Both the position numbers and the translations under genes were made by a program. Below the pieces are notes generated by a model. It saw nothing but the letters and a program-made list of their open reading frames with translations. It made no database searches and was not told where the DNA came from. A stretch of 64,000 nucleotides of DNA from PHAA01 sp040217755 (GTDB taxonomy: Bacteria > Bacillota > Syntrophomonadia > Syntrophomonadales > Syntrophomonadaceae): positions 1 through 64,000 of the forward strand of contig JBEHWJ010000001.1 in NCBI GenBank assembly GCA_040217755.1, read 5' to 3'. Position 1 is the first letter of the stretch, and the number at the start of each line of letters is the position of its first letter. Positions 25,305 to 34,369 of the stretch are shown here, one piece after another.

Positions 25305-25517
25305 CTATTCCCAAACCTCATCGGCCATCCGACGCACCTCCCGGCGCAGCTTTTCGGTGGCCTCCCGGTCGATCTGCCAACGTCTCCGAACCATCACCAA
25401 GACATCGCCTTCCCGGGCCTCGGGGGGGACGGACTGGCGCCGTATGTTTTTCATCATCCCGTCGATCTCCACTACCGCATAGCGGCCTTCGAACCGGTCG
25501 ATAATCGCGCTTTTCAT
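25305..25517 (-). CDS. DUF3006 family protein
   Basis: About 70 residues beginning KSAIIDRFEGRYAVVEIDG, the DUF3006 pattern, with a basic C-terminus. Such small proteins often sit directly behind ComEC-like metallo-beta-lactamase genes, as here, six bases downstream of one on the same strand. ATG 25517 is chosen for GAGGTGA upstream. Function unknown. Confidence 0.8.
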   Translation of the reverse strand: MKSAIIDRFEGRYAVVEIDGMMKNIRRQSVPPEAREGDVLVMVRRRWQIDREATEKLRREVRRMADEVWE

Positions 25518-25522
25518 TGATC

Positions 25523-26404
25523 TCACCTCTCTGTAGTGACCTCCAGATCCTGGCCATCGGTACTGAATATTATGGTCCCGTTCAGATCGGTCCGGTAAAG
25601 CTGCAGCCCGGCCTTGCTCAACCGCTGCAGGGCCGAGTCATGCGGATATCCATAATCGTTGCCCTGGCCCAGCATGATCACTCCGTAACGGGCCCCGACC
25701 GCATTGAGAAAGCGGGTTGAACTAGAGGCATAACTGCCGTGATGCCCCACCTTGAGCACGGTGGCTTTCAGATTGGCTCCGCTGGCCAATATGTCGTTTT
25801 CCGGCTCCGTCCCGACATCGGCGGTAAGAAGAAAGGCCCGGCCGCCATAAGCCAGCCGGAGCACAACGCTGTAATCATTCAGTTCCGCATAGTATTCCTT
25901 TACCGGCGCCAGGAGCTGGCATTCTATTCCTTCCAGGGGCACCGTAATCCCAGCTCTGGCGGTGGTGATCCTGAGCCCTTTCTTTTGCACCGCGGTCAAG
26001 ACATCTCTAAAGCTCTTGGTATTCTGGGTGACGTCCGGCAGATAGACCGAGTATACCGGAAAATGGTCTATAACCATATCCAATCCGCCGATATGGTCGG
26101 AATGGGTATGGGTTCCGACCACCACCTCCAGCTCATCCACCCCCTGCGATTCCAGGTAGCTGATCACTTTATCGCCGTAAATATTATCGCCGGCATCGAC
26201 CAGCATATTCTTACCGGCCGGGGTCTGAATCAATATGGCGTCTCCCTGGCCTACATCGATGAAATGAACCTTAAGCCGGCCGGTCAGGGGAACCGGGGCG
26301 GGAGTGTCATCATAAGGATAGCTGGTTCCAGGGGCGGAGCAACCGGGCAACGACCATATGATTGCGGCCAACAGCAAGGCCAAAATCGTCCAATATCTTC
26401 TCAA
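25523..26404 (-). CDS. Metallo-beta-lactamase-fold lipoprotein, ComEC/Rec2 C-terminal-like
   Basis: A lipoprotein signal peptide (lipobox SLPGC, cysteine ~22) precedes an MBL domain with FIDVGQGDA, THTHSDHIGG (metal-binding HxHxDH), LTADVG and KVGHHGSYASS. This is the hydrolase domain also found at the end of the DNA-uptake channel ComEC, here as an exported stand-alone protein, probably a nuclease or phosphodiesterase acting outside the membrane. Co-transcribed with DUF3006. Confidence 0.88.
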   Translation of the reverse strand: MRRYWTILALLLAAIIWSLPGCSAPGTSYPYDDTPAPVPLTGRLKVHFIDVGQGDAILIQTPAGKNMLVDAGDNIYGDKVISYLESQGVDELEVVVGTHTHSDHIGGLDMVIDHFPVYSVYLPDVTQNTKSFRDVLTAVQKKGLRITTARAGITVPLEGIECQLLAPVKEYYAELNDYSVVLRLAYGGRAFLLTADVGTEPENDILASGANLKATVLKVGHHGSYASSSTRFLNAVGARYGVIMLGQGNDYGYPHDSALQRLSKAGLQLYRTDLNGTIIFSTDGQDLEVTTER

Positions 26405-26735
26405 AACATATCTGCCCCTCTGTCCATTATGGGATCCTATCGTGGAATGGCTTGATTACCTGAGGCCTGACAATATCCTATCAGCAATATTACCACATAT
26501 TCACGGGCAGGCCGATTGCAATGCCCGCTTATCCAGTCCCGAGGCTGCCCAGTTGGGCCCTCGATATAAAATAGTTCATCAGGTACTATTCTTGATCATC
26601 TGATTAGGCCCGAGGCGGAGATCAGCGCTGCGTCTGAGCATGAATGCAATCCGCACCAGCCATGGATGGCCGCTTGCAAATAGGTTCCGCATGGAATAGA
26701 TTTACTATAGATATAGGAAAGGATTGTCTTATTAG
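26405..26735. other. Intergenic region, nothing recognised
   Basis: About 330 bp between two divergent genes. I see no tRNA, hairpin with T-run, or coding frame with a ribosome binding site; promoters for both flanking genes must lie here. Confidence 0.5.
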
Positions 26736-27335
26736 ATGGGTAACCGCGGCCTGCGCGTAATGAAACCGGCTGATTTAAAAACCTATTATCAATATATTAA
26801 AAAAGACTTTCCGCGGGGGGAGTACCCTCCTTATGAGATCCTCCTCCAGCAGTTCTGCGACGGCCGCCAGCAGGGTTTTATCCTCCATGACCGGGGCCGG
26901 GATCTGGCCTATGCGATATGTACCGGTGACGGTGATTACGTGTTGATCAGCCTGCTGGCAGTGCTGCCGGAGTGGCGGGGGCAGGGGATAGGTTCTGAGC
27001 TGTTGAAGAGCCTGCAGGGCCATTATGAGGATCGCTCGGGACTGATTGCCGAAGTGGAACGACCGGAATTGGCCGGGAACCAAGAGGAGCGGCGGATTCG
27101 TCTATCCCGTCTCGGTTTCTACCGCCAGGCGGGATTTTATTTGATTGCGGGGATAGACTACACGATTTGGGGTGTTCCTATGCACCTGATGGCCTGCCCC
27201 CTGCAGAAGGATATAAATGTTATCTTCGGCAGCATAGAGTCGATCATGTACGAGATATACCTTAAATTGGCCGGCCCACAATTTATCCATAATTTATCGA
27301 TAAACCGTATCGGCAGCGGCGATAACCAAAATTGA
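26736..27335 (+). CDS. GNAT-family acetyltransferase
   Basis: The acetyl-CoA binding motif A is clear: VLISLLAVLPEWRGQGIGSELLKSL, followed by RLGFYRQAGF typical of motif B. 199 residues, with a C-terminal extension of ~40 residues beyond the usual domain. Substrate unknown. ATG 26736 has AAAGGA about 14 bases upstream; an inner ATG at 26760 is possible. Confidence 0.8.
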   Translation: MGNRGLRVMKPADLKTYYQYIKKDFPRGEYPPYEILLQQFCDGRQQGFILHDRGRDLAYAICTGDGDYVLISLLAVLPEWRGQGIGSELLKSLQGHYEDRSGLIAEVERPELAGNQEERRIRLSRLGFYRQAGFYLIAGIDYTIWGVPMHLMACPLQKDINVIFGSIESIMYEIYLKLAGPQFIHNLSINRIGSGDNQN

Positions 27336-27491
27336 TATGTTATGACCGCTAAAGGAGATGTTCGCAGCGGTTGGGGCGTAAAAAACGCCCGTCGGCTGGT
27401 TAAGGAGAAAAATAAAAATAGATCTTGAAGGTGTAATAATTTTTGCCCTTTTTCGTCATATTAGATAGAGACAATTAAGGAGGCTGTAGCG

Positions 27492-28397
27492 ATGAAAAAG
27501 GTGATTACACTGTTGTTGGTCCTGCTTCTCAGCCTTTCACTGCTGGGATGTTCGCCTGCCAAAAACACCCCTCCCGCCCAGAATAACCCAGCTCCGACCG
27601 GCGAACAGGAGCAGCAACAGGTGCGTTCCGTGGTAACAACCTTCGGGCAAAGATTACAGATGGTTTCATTGACGGCTGCTCCTGAACAGGTGCTCCAGCA
27701 GATGCAGGCGAATTACGCAGACCTGGTGACCCCTGAACTGCTGGCAAAATGGCAGAACCAGCCCAACAGCGCACCGGGACGGGCGGTATCCAGTCCATGG
27801 CCGGAGCGGATCGACGTAACCAGCCTGGAGAAGACCGACGGGAAATATGCCGTCAAGGGTGAGATCATCTGGATAACCAGCGTTGAAAAGACCAATGGAG
27901 GGGCGGCGGCCCGGCAGTCCATCGATCTGACCGTGGCCAAGCCTGGTGACCGCTGGCTGATCGATTCCGTTATCCTGGGCACCCAGCACAAGGAAGGCAC
28001 CATATTATACCAGAACGCGGAGTATGGTTTTGATTTTATTCTGCCGACCAGCTGGCAGGGATATAAAATCATTACGGAAGAATGGGAAGGGACGGCTATA
28101 ACCGGACCATCCCAGGGGAAAATAATCAGCCGGGGCCCGAAGCTCTCCATCCGTCACCCCCAATGGACCCAGGCCCAACCCCGCCAGGACATACCCATCC
28201 TGGTATTTACCCTGGACCAATGGGACTCTTTGCAAAGGCAGACGTTCAGTATCGGCGCCGCCCCTATCGGGCCCAAGGAATTAGGCCGCAACTCAAAATA
28301 TGTATTTGCCCTGCCGGCCCGCTATAATTTTGCGTTCCCGGCCGGTTTCGAAGAAGTGGAAAACATTTTAGCGGGCCAGCCCCTGCAACCTAAATAA
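27492..28397 (+). CDS. Lipoprotein of unknown function
   Basis: Signal peptide with lipobox LLGC (cysteine ~20), a Pro/Asn/Gln-rich spacer, then a region resembling NTF2-like domains of exported Firmicutes proteins (VKGEIIWITSVEK, DRWLIDSVILG), and a C-terminal part (YGFDFILPTSWQGYKI) similar to domains after such repeats. ATG follows AAGGAGG. Ended by a strong terminator. It is anchored outside the membrane; no catalytic motif seen. Confidence 0.75.
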   Translation: MKKVITLLLVLLLSLSLLGCSPAKNTPPAQNNPAPTGEQEQQQVRSVVTTFGQRLQMVSLTAAPEQVLQQMQANYADLVTPELLAKWQNQPNSAPGRAVSSPWPERIDVTSLEKTDGKYAVKGEIIWITSVEKTNGGAAARQSIDLTVAKPGDRWLIDSVILGTQHKEGTILYQNAEYGFDFILPTSWQGYKIITEEWEGTAITGPSQGKIISRGPKLSIRHPQWTQAQPRQDIPILVFTLDQWDSLQRQTFSIGAAPIGPKELGRNSKYVFALPARYNFAFPAGFEEVENILAGQPLQPK

Positions 28398-28419
28398 CTG
28401 GACAGTTTTATCCTGCTTA

Positions 28420-28449
28420 AATAGCCCGGCTATCAGCCGGGCTATTTTC
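28420..28449 (+). terminator. Terminator after the lipoprotein gene
   Basis: An 11-bp perfect stem (28421-28431 with 28435-28445) followed by TTTTCTTT. Confidence 0.9.
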
Positions 28450-28543
28450 TTTATCAAAACGTTCTAGTAAAATTAATCCTAACCATTGGGACGCCGGCGT
28501 TTTACCCATGCCCGACCTTTATTACAGCAGGGGAGTGGAGCAT

Positions 28544-29737
28544 ATGATCAGCAAGGAACTGCTCGAGTTACTTTTTCGGCCCGCCAACATGCAGCGTTGG
28601 AATGACCATATCAGGCCCCATGTAGGTTTCACCGAACTGGACAAACAGGCTCATAAATTTTTCTTTGCATACATCATAGCGAAAACCGAGGAGACCGACC
28701 GCGGGGCCTCCATATACTGGCAGCGGCTTATCGAAGGCGGCATCTTCGAGTTCCTGCAGCGAGCGGTATTGACCGATCTGAAACCATACGTATTCAATAA
28801 ACTGATGGATAACAAGAGCAAAGAACTGAACACCTGGGTTATCCAACAGGTAGGGAATTGCGTAGCCGGTATCGAGGGCGGATTCCTGCCTAAACTCAAG
28901 AATTACCTGGGTAACCCTCAATACGCCTATGCCGAGAAGAGGATTCTCAAGGCGGCCCATTACCTGGCTACCCGCTGGGAATTTGAAATAATCAAGCATC
29001 TGAATCAAGATATCTTCGACCTTGGGCAGACCGATCAGAACATCACCAATGAGATCGAAGAATTCTACGATCTGGCCGGGGTGCAGAAGTTGAACCTGGC
29101 CCGTAAGACCGGCAAATTCATGGATAAAGTGGGGCAACTGCGTTTCCAGCAGCGCTGGGCGCAGACCCCCCGGGTACCACAGACCTCGGTATTGGGCCAC
29201 ATGCTGGTAGTCGCCATCATGAGCTACCTTTTCTCAGTAGAGATGGGCAGTGGGGAAAGGCGCATCTATAACAATTTTATGGCAGGCTTGTGGCATGATC
29301 TGCCAGAGATACTCACCCGTGACATCGTGTCGCCGGTAAAACGATCGGTGGAAGGGCTGGAGGATATTATCAAGGATATAGAGAGAAACTTGTTCATGGA
29401 GGAGATCCTGCCGCTCCTGCCCCGCCAATGGCACCAGGAGATACTGTACTTCATCGAAGACGAGTTCAGTAGCCGGATAATGGTGGATGGCAAAAGCAGG
29501 ATTGTCACCTCCGAGATCATCAGCCAGAAACATGACACCGATACCGACGACCCTCTGGATGGTGAATTGGTCCGGGCTGCCGATCAACTGGCCGCCTATA
29601 TCGAAGCGTCCATATCGATCGCCTTTGGACTGCAGGCACCGGAGCTGGTGCAGGGCAAGCAGACCATCTATGAGAAATGGTCTGCAACCAGGATATGCCA
29701 GATGGATTTCAAAACCTACTACGATTATTTTGCCTGA
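28544..29737 (+). CDS. HD-domain phosphohydrolase (YfbR-like)
   Basis: The central region has an HD-type metal site: TSVLGHMLVVAIM, then GLWHDLPEILTRDIVSPVK and later aspartates (VRAADQLAAYIE), resembling YfbR-type 5'-nucleotidases. The N-terminal ~180 residues are helical and not recognised. The ATG at 28544 is chosen because GGGGAG lies about ten bases before it; the frame is open to 28508. Likely a nucleotide phosphohydrolase; exact substrate unknown. Confidence 0.78.
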   Translation: MISKELLELLFRPANMQRWNDHIRPHVGFTELDKQAHKFFFAYIIAKTEETDRGASIYWQRLIEGGIFEFLQRAVLTDLKPYVFNKLMDNKSKELNTWVIQQVGNCVAGIEGGFLPKLKNYLGNPQYAYAEKRILKAAHYLATRWEFEIIKHLNQDIFDLGQTDQNITNEIEEFYDLAGVQKLNLARKTGKFMDKVGQLRFQQRWAQTPRVPQTSVLGHMLVVAIMSYLFSVEMGSGERRIYNNFMAGLWHDLPEILTRDIVSPVKRSVEGLEDIIKDIERNLFMEEILPLLPRQWHQEILYFIEDEFSSRIMVDGKSRIVTSEIISQKHDTDTDDPLDGELVRAADQLAAYIEASISIAFGLQAPELVQGKQTIYEKWSATRICQMDFKTYYDYFA

Positions 29738-29805
29738 TAGGGCAATAATAAATTTCAGGCCCGACGACATTTATAATTGATATCAACCGGAAAGAGGTGA
29801 CATGG

Positions 29806-30333
29806 ATGGGCAGATTCATAGTTATCCAGGGGGATATTACCAAACAGGATGTCGATGCGATAGTCAATGCCGCCAATAACTCATTATTGGGGGGCGGTGG
29901 GGTGGATGGAGCCATACACCGGGCGGCCGGCCCGCAATTACTGGCGGAGTGCCGTACTTTGGGCGGGTGCCAGACCGGCGAAGCCAAAGTCACCCATGGT
30001 TATAACCTGCCGGCCCAATGGGTCATCCATACCGTAGGGCCGGTCTGGCGCGGCGGAGTGCATAACGAGGAACAACTGCTGGCGAGCTGTTATCGCAGTT
30101 GCCTGGCCCAGGCTATCCGGATAGGGGTCAAGAGCATCGCTTTCCCGTCCATCAGTACCGGGGTATATGGCTTTCCGGTGGACCGGGCAGCTCGCATAGC
30201 GATCCGTGAGTTCTCCCAATTTCTAAAGGGCAACCGGACCATCGACGAGATCAGGATAGTGGCCTTTGATCCCAATACCTACCGCCATTACCGGGAAGAG
30301 GCGATCAAGGCCGGTATCTTAAACGAAGGGTAA
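29806..30333 (+). CDS. Macro domain protein (ADP-ribose deacetylase type)
   Basis: A stand-alone macro domain: GDITKQDVDAIVNAANNSLL, GGGGVDGAIHRAAG and FPSISTGVYGFP are the ADP-ribose-binding motifs of the MacroD/YmdB-of-E.-coli group that removes acetyl or ADP-ribose groups. ATG 29806 with AGAGGTG six bases upstream. It precedes rluD by 14 bp and may be co-transcribed. Confidence 0.92.
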   Translation: MGRFIVIQGDITKQDVDAIVNAANNSLLGGGGVDGAIHRAAGPQLLAECRTLGGCQTGEAKVTHGYNLPAQWVIHTVGPVWRGGVHNEEQLLASCYRSCLAQAIRIGVKSIAFPSISTGVYGFPVDRAARIAIREFSQFLKGNRTIDEIRIVAFDPNTYRHYREEAIKAGILNEG

Positions 30334-30347
30334 TCCCTTGGAATTTT

Positions 30348-31298
30348 TTGATTGTGGCGGAAATGGAGGGCAGGGTCTTGACGATAACCCGGGAAAGACT
30401 AGTGGTCCTGGAGGATATGGAAGGAGAACGCCTGGATCTTTTCGTAGCCGACAACCTTGCCGACCTGTCGCGCTCACTGGTGCAAAGCCTGATAAAATCA
30501 GGCCAGATCCTGGTAGACGGGCAAAGGGCCAAAGCCAGTTATCGCCTCGGTGAAGGCCAGGAGGTGGAAGTGGAACTGCCGGTCCCGCAGCCAGTCTCTA
30601 TCGCTGCCGAGAACCTGCCCCTGGATATCATCTACCAGGATGAAGATGTGGCGGTCATCGATAAACCCAAGGGGATGGTGGTTCACCCCGCCCACGGTAA
30701 CTGGGAGCACACCCTGGTCAATGCGCTTCTTTTCCATATCGAAGATCTGTCCGGAATCAATGGCGAATTGCGGCCTGGTATAGTCCACCGCCTTGACAAG
30801 GATACCTCGGGGGTCATGGTGGTGGCCAAGAATGATTATGCCCATAAAAATCTGGCTGAGCAGATAAAGGCGCACACTATAAAGCGTGAATATATCGCCC
30901 TGGTCCATGGATTTATAAAGGAGAACCTGGGCACCATCGACGCTCCCATCGGCCGCAGCAAACTTGACCGAAAGAAGATGGCAGTAGTCAAGGATGGCCG
31001 ACCCGCGGTCAGCAATTATGAAGTAATAAGCAGGTTCCGCAATTATACCTTGGTCAGGGTCAGCCTGCTGACGGGGCGCACCCATCAGATCCGGGTGCAT
31101 TTTGCCCACATCAAGCATGCCGTGGTGGGTGACCCTCTATACGGTTCGGCCAAGAAGCACTTCGACCTGGATTCCCAGGCATTGCATGCGCACCTGTTGG
31201 GCTTCAGGCACCCCCGCAGCGGAGAATACCGGGAATTTACCAGTCCTTTACCACCCTACTTCACCACCATCCTTACTCAACTGGAGCAGACTGGTTAA
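30348..31298 (+). CDS. rluD: 23S rRNA pseudouridine synthase, RluD family
   Basis: An S4 RNA-binding domain (ERLDLFVADNL to EVELPVP) is followed by the RluA/RluD catalytic domain with PGIVHRLDKDTSGVMVVAK (catalytic aspartate in HRLDKDTSG) and LLTGRTHQIRVH. It isomerises uridines in helix 69 of 23S rRNA in relatives. The start is uncertain: TTG 30348 or ATG 30363, neither with a strong ribosome binding site. Placement between lspA-region genes and pyrR is common in Firmicutes. Confidence 0.92.
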   Translation: MIVAEMEGRVLTITRERLVVLEDMEGERLDLFVADNLADLSRSLVQSLIKSGQILVDGQRAKASYRLGEGQEVEVELPVPQPVSIAAENLPLDIIYQDEDVAVIDKPKGMVVHPAHGNWEHTLVNALLFHIEDLSGINGELRPGIVHRLDKDTSGVMVVAKNDYAHKNLAEQIKAHTIKREYIALVHGFIKENLGTIDAPIGRSKLDRKKMAVVKDGRPAVSNYEVISRFRNYTLVRVSLLTGRTHQIRVHFAHIKHAVVGDPLYGSAKKHFDLDSQALHAHLLGFRHPRSGEYREFTSPLPPYFTTILTQLEQTG

Positions 31299-31300
31299 GG

Positions 31301-31329
31301 TTGACAGGAGCCGAGGGCTTGATTAAAAT
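31301..31329 (+). promoter_or_regulatory. Sigma-A promoter of the pyrimidine operon
   Basis: TTGACA (31301-31306) and TAAAAT (31324-31329) with a 17-bp spacer, just after rluD and about 20 bp before the PyrR-binding sequence. Confidence 0.8.
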
Positions 31330-31349
31330 TTGATAAGAACCTTTAAGTT

Positions 31350-31418
31350 GGCTCCGTGAGGCTAGCAAGGATTTGGCGGCTTTTATACCTGCCTTCGGCT
31401 TGACGAAGGCAGGTTTTT
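31350..31418 (+). promoter_or_regulatory. PyrR-dependent attenuator 1 (before pyrR)
   Basis: The PyrR RNA element (GCTCCGTGAGGCTAGCAAGG, 31351-31370) precedes a 10-bp terminator stem (31388-31397 with 31404-31413) and five Ts. PyrR bound to UMP/UTP stabilises the anti-antiterminator, so the terminator forms when pyrimidines are plentiful. Confidence 0.85.
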
Positions 31419-31464
31419 GATTTATTGCACCGAAAGAATCTCAGTAAGCGAGAGGAGGCAGCAG

Positions 31465-32016
31465 GTGGAACTTCAAGAAAAGAAGGTCATTATGGATGAG
31501 ATAGCGATCAGGAGAGCTATCACCCGCATCGCCCATGAGATAATCGAAAAGAATAAAGGGGTGGCCCGGGTGGCTTTGATCGGCATAAGACGCCGGGGAG
31601 GCCCGCTGGCGATTCGTTTGGCCGAGCAAATTCAAGAGATCGAAGGCATCAAGGTGCCGGTGGGCATCCTGGATATCACCCTGTATCGGGATGATCTCAC
31701 CACTCTTTCATCGCAGCCCCAGGTACACCGCACCGAAGTATTTTTCGATATAAACGATATGAATGTCGTACTGGTCGATGACGTGATGTACACGGGCAGG
31801 ACGGTCCGGGCGGCCATGGATGCGCTGATCGACCTGGGTCGACCCCGCAGTATCCAGTTGGCGGTCCTGGTCGACCGGGGCCACCGGGAACTGCCCATCA
31901 AAGCTGATTATATCGGCAAAAATATCCCTACCGCCCGCAGCGAAGTGATTTCGGTCCTCGTCAGGGAGATAGACAACAAGGAGGAGGTAGTGATCCAGGA
32001 AATAGTACATCAGTGA
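31465..32016 (+). CDS. pyrR: Bifunctional PyrR: pyr operon attenuator protein / uracil phosphoribosyltransferase
   Basis: A type I phosphoribosyltransferase fold: ALIGIRRRGGPLAIRL, the PRPP loop VVLVDDVMYTGRTVRAAMDAL, and the RNA-binding basic residues expected of PyrR. It binds the GAGGCTGGCAAGG-type elements before pyrR and pyrB. GTG 31465 is chosen because GGAGG lies six bases before it. About 183 residues, the usual length. Confidence 0.94.
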   Translation: MELQEKKVIMDEIAIRRAITRIAHEIIEKNKGVARVALIGIRRRGGPLAIRLAEQIQEIEGIKVPVGILDITLYRDDLTTLSSQPQVHRTEVFFDINDMNVVLVDDVMYTGRTVRAAMDALIDLGRPRSIQLAVLVDRGHRELPIKADYIGKNIPTARSEVISVLVREIDNKEEVVIQEIVHQ

Positions 32017-32032
32017 ATTCCCCCCCTTTAAA

Positions 32033-32113
32033 CTGGTCCGGAGAGGCTGGCAAGGGAAGTGATTCAGGTTAGAAGCCTTTCCTGTCAGTTTACAGCGAGA
32101 GGCTTTTTATTTT
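32033..32113 (+). promoter_or_regulatory. PyrR-dependent attenuator 2 (between pyrR and pyrB)
   Basis: GGTCCGGAGAGGCTGGCAAGG (32035-32055) is a near-consensus PyrR-binding site. It is followed by a terminator hairpin AAGCCT...CTGT/ACAG...AGGCTT (32073-32105) and TTTTATTTT. It adds a second control step before the biosynthetic genes. Confidence 0.87.
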
Positions 32114-32136
32114 GGTCCGACGAGGAGGATGAGTTG

Positions 32137-33075
32137 GTGAAATTCGAACATAAAGATCTATTGGGAATGAAGCAGTTGAAACGCGAGGAAATAGAGCTGA
32201 TCCTCGATACTGCGGTGCCGATGAAAGATATCATCAATCGCGATATCAAAAAGGTACCCGCTTTACGAGGCAAGGCCCTGGTAACCGTCTTCTATGAGAA
32301 CAGCACCCGCACCCGCACCTCTTTTGAGATAGCCGGCAAGTATCTGAGTGCGGACACCGTCAACCTGGCCGTCTCCACCAGCAGCGTCCAAAAAGGGGAA
32401 AGCCTGCGGGATACGATCAAAACCATCGAGGTGATGGGTTTTGATTTAATAGTGGTAAGGCATTCCATGAGCGGTACCCCCCACTATATATCGCGCAATA
32501 CCAACATGCGGGTGATAAATGCCGGTGATGGGACCAATGAACATCCCACCCAGGCCTTGCTGGACATGTTCAGCATAAAGGAGAAGAAGGGTACCTTGGA
32601 GGGGCTTAAGATAGCCATGGTAGGAGACATCCTCCACAGTCGGGTGGCCAGATCGAATATCTACGGCCTAAGCCAATTTGGCTGCGAGATAAGGGTGGTC
32701 GGACCGTCTACCCTGATACCCCCGGATATCGAAAATTTGGGGGTCAAGAGTTACTTCAGCCTGGATCAGGCGATCGATGGGGTAGATGTTATCAATGTTT
32801 TAAGAATCCAGAAGGAACGTCAGCAACGGGGACTGTTTCCTTCCCTGGACGAATATGCCAACCTCTATATGCTCAGCCCGGACAAGCTGCGGCGGGCCAA
32901 GGATGATGTGATGGTGCTGCATCCAGGCCCCATGAACCGGGGAGTCGAGATTTCTTCTGCTCTCGCCGACAGCACCATGGCGGTTATCAATCAGCAGGTC
33001 ACCAACGGCGTGGCAGTTCGGATGGCTTTACTTTTCCTGATGATGGGAGGATCGCGCGATGAAATTACTTATTAA
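32137..33075 (+). CDS. pyrB: Aspartate carbamoyltransferase catalytic subunit
   Basis: Catalyses carbamoyl phosphate + aspartate to carbamoyl aspartate. Motifs: FYENSTRTRTSFE (carbamoyl-phosphate site), SVQKGESLRDT, HPTQALLDM, and HPGPMNRGVEI. No pyrI is seen, as usual in Firmicutes. GTG 32137 (or TTG 32134) follows GAGGAGG; the frame upstream runs through the attenuator and is not translated. The last 17 bases overlap pyrC. Confidence 0.95.
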   Translation: MKFEHKDLLGMKQLKREEIELILDTAVPMKDIINRDIKKVPALRGKALVTVFYENSTRTRTSFEIAGKYLSADTVNLAVSTSSVQKGESLRDTIKTIEVMGFDLIVVRHSMSGTPHYISRNTNMRVINAGDGTNEHPTQALLDMFSIKEKKGTLEGLKIAMVGDILHSRVARSNIYGLSQFGCEIRVVGPSTLIPPDIENLGVKSYFSLDQAIDGVDVINVLRIQKERQQRGLFPSLDEYANLYMLSPDKLRRAKDDVMVLHPGPMNRGVEISSALADSTMAVINQQVTNGVAVRMALLFLMMGGSRDEITY

Positions 33076-34369
33076 AGGTGGTCGGGTGGTAGACCCCGCC
33101 AACGACATCGATGCCATTATGGATGTGATGGTGGAAGATGGGATGATCAAGGCAGTCGAGGTCAACATCCTGGACCGGGAGGGAACCATTGTAGATGCAA
33201 CCGGAAAGATAGTCTGCCCCGGGTTTATCGACATGCACGTCCATCTGCGCGAACCCGGCTATGAATACAAGGAGGACATCGCCAGCGGCACCCGCGCCGC
33301 GGCAGTAGGCGGCTTTACCACCGTATGCTGCATGCCTAACACCGATCCGGTCATCGACTCGGCCGCAGTAGCCGCATTCGTGAGGGAACGGGCGGCCAAG
33401 TCGGGAATCGTAAACGTGCTGCCGATCGGATGTATCTCCAAACAGCTGGCCGGCAAGGAACTGAGCGAAATGGCCGATCTGGTGTCGGCGGGATGCGTAG
33501 CCGTAACTGATGACGGTCAGCCGGTCAGTGACGCCAGCCTGATGAGGAACGCGTTGGAATACGCCAAGATGTTTGACTTGCCGGTGCTTTCCCATTGCGA
33601 GGAGCGCAGCCTGACACATGACGGCCAGATGCATGAAGGATACTATTCCACCATCTACGGGCTGAAGGGTATACCGGCGGCCGCCGAAGAGATCATGATC
33701 GCCCGCGACATAATCCTTTCCGAATTGACGGGGAGCCACGTCCATATCTGTCACGCTTCCACCCGGGGTTCCATGAACCTGATAAGGGGAGCCAAGGCCC
33801 GGGGAGCCAACGTCAGCTGTGAAGTGACGCCCCACCACCTGGTCTTGACTGATGAGATGGTCGGGGATTATGATACCGATACCAAGGTCAATCCTCCCCT
33901 GCGCTCCACCGAGCATCTGGAGGCACTACGCGACGCCTTGCTGGATGGGACCGTCGATTGCATTGCCACCGACCATGCCCCGCATCATTTGGAAAGCAAA
34001 GATTGCGAATATGATCTGGCCGCCTTTGGCATATCCGGTTTGGAGACTGCCGTCGCGGTAATTATGCATTTCCTGGTGGACAAGGGTCATTTGGGCTGGA
34101 GCGAGATGGTGGAACTGTTTACGATCGGGCCAGCCGAGGTACTGGGCATCGACAAGGGAACCCTCGACATCGACACCGTGGCTGACATAACCATCCTTGA
34201 CCCCTTGGCGATCAAGACCGTCAATCCGTCCGAGTTCTATTCCAAGGGTAAAAATACGCCCTTCAAGGGTATGACCTTGAAGGGCTGGCCCTGGATGACC
34301 ATAGTCAAGGGCAAAATAGTAGCTCAACAGGGCCAACTGGTCAATATTAATACAAAGGATCTGATATGA
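33059..34369 (+). CDS. pyrC: Dihydroorotase (type I)
   Basis: Zinc-dependent amidohydrolase closing carbamoyl aspartate to dihydroorotate. Seen: GFIDMHVHLREPGYEYKED (H-x-H), SHCEE, HICHAST, and CIATDHAPHH with the catalytic aspartate. 436 residues, normal for the class I enzyme. Overlaps both neighbours, implying translational coupling. Confidence 0.95.
   Translation: MKLLIKGGRVVDPANDIDAIMDVMVEDGMIKAVEVNILDREGTIVDATGKIVCPGFIDMHVHLREPGYEYKEDIASGTRAAAVGGFTTVCCMPNTDPVIDSAAVAAFVRERAAKSGIVNVLPIGCISKQLAGKELSEMADLVSAGCVAVTDDGQPVSDASLMRNALEYAKMFDLPVLSHCEERSLTHDGQMHEGYYSTIYGLKGIPAAAEEIMIARDIILSELTGSHVHICHASTRGSMNLIRGAKARGANVSCEVTPHHLVLTDEMVGDYDTDTKVNPPLRSTEHLEALRDALLDGTVDCIATDHAPHHLESKDCEYDLAAFGISGLETAVAVIMHFLVDKGHLGWSEMVELFTIGPAEVLGIDKGTLDIDTVADITILDPLAIKTVNPSEFYSKGKNTPFKGMTLKGWPWMTIVKGKIVAQQGQLVNINTKDLI

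Noticed and set aside
25739..26455. 238-codon open frame opposite the metallo-beta-lactamase lipoprotein
   Set aside because: Shadow frame; the real gene has signal peptide, lipobox and metal motifs.
33065..33916. 283-codon open frame opposite pyrC
   Set aside because: Shadow of a conserved gene; no family match and no start signals.
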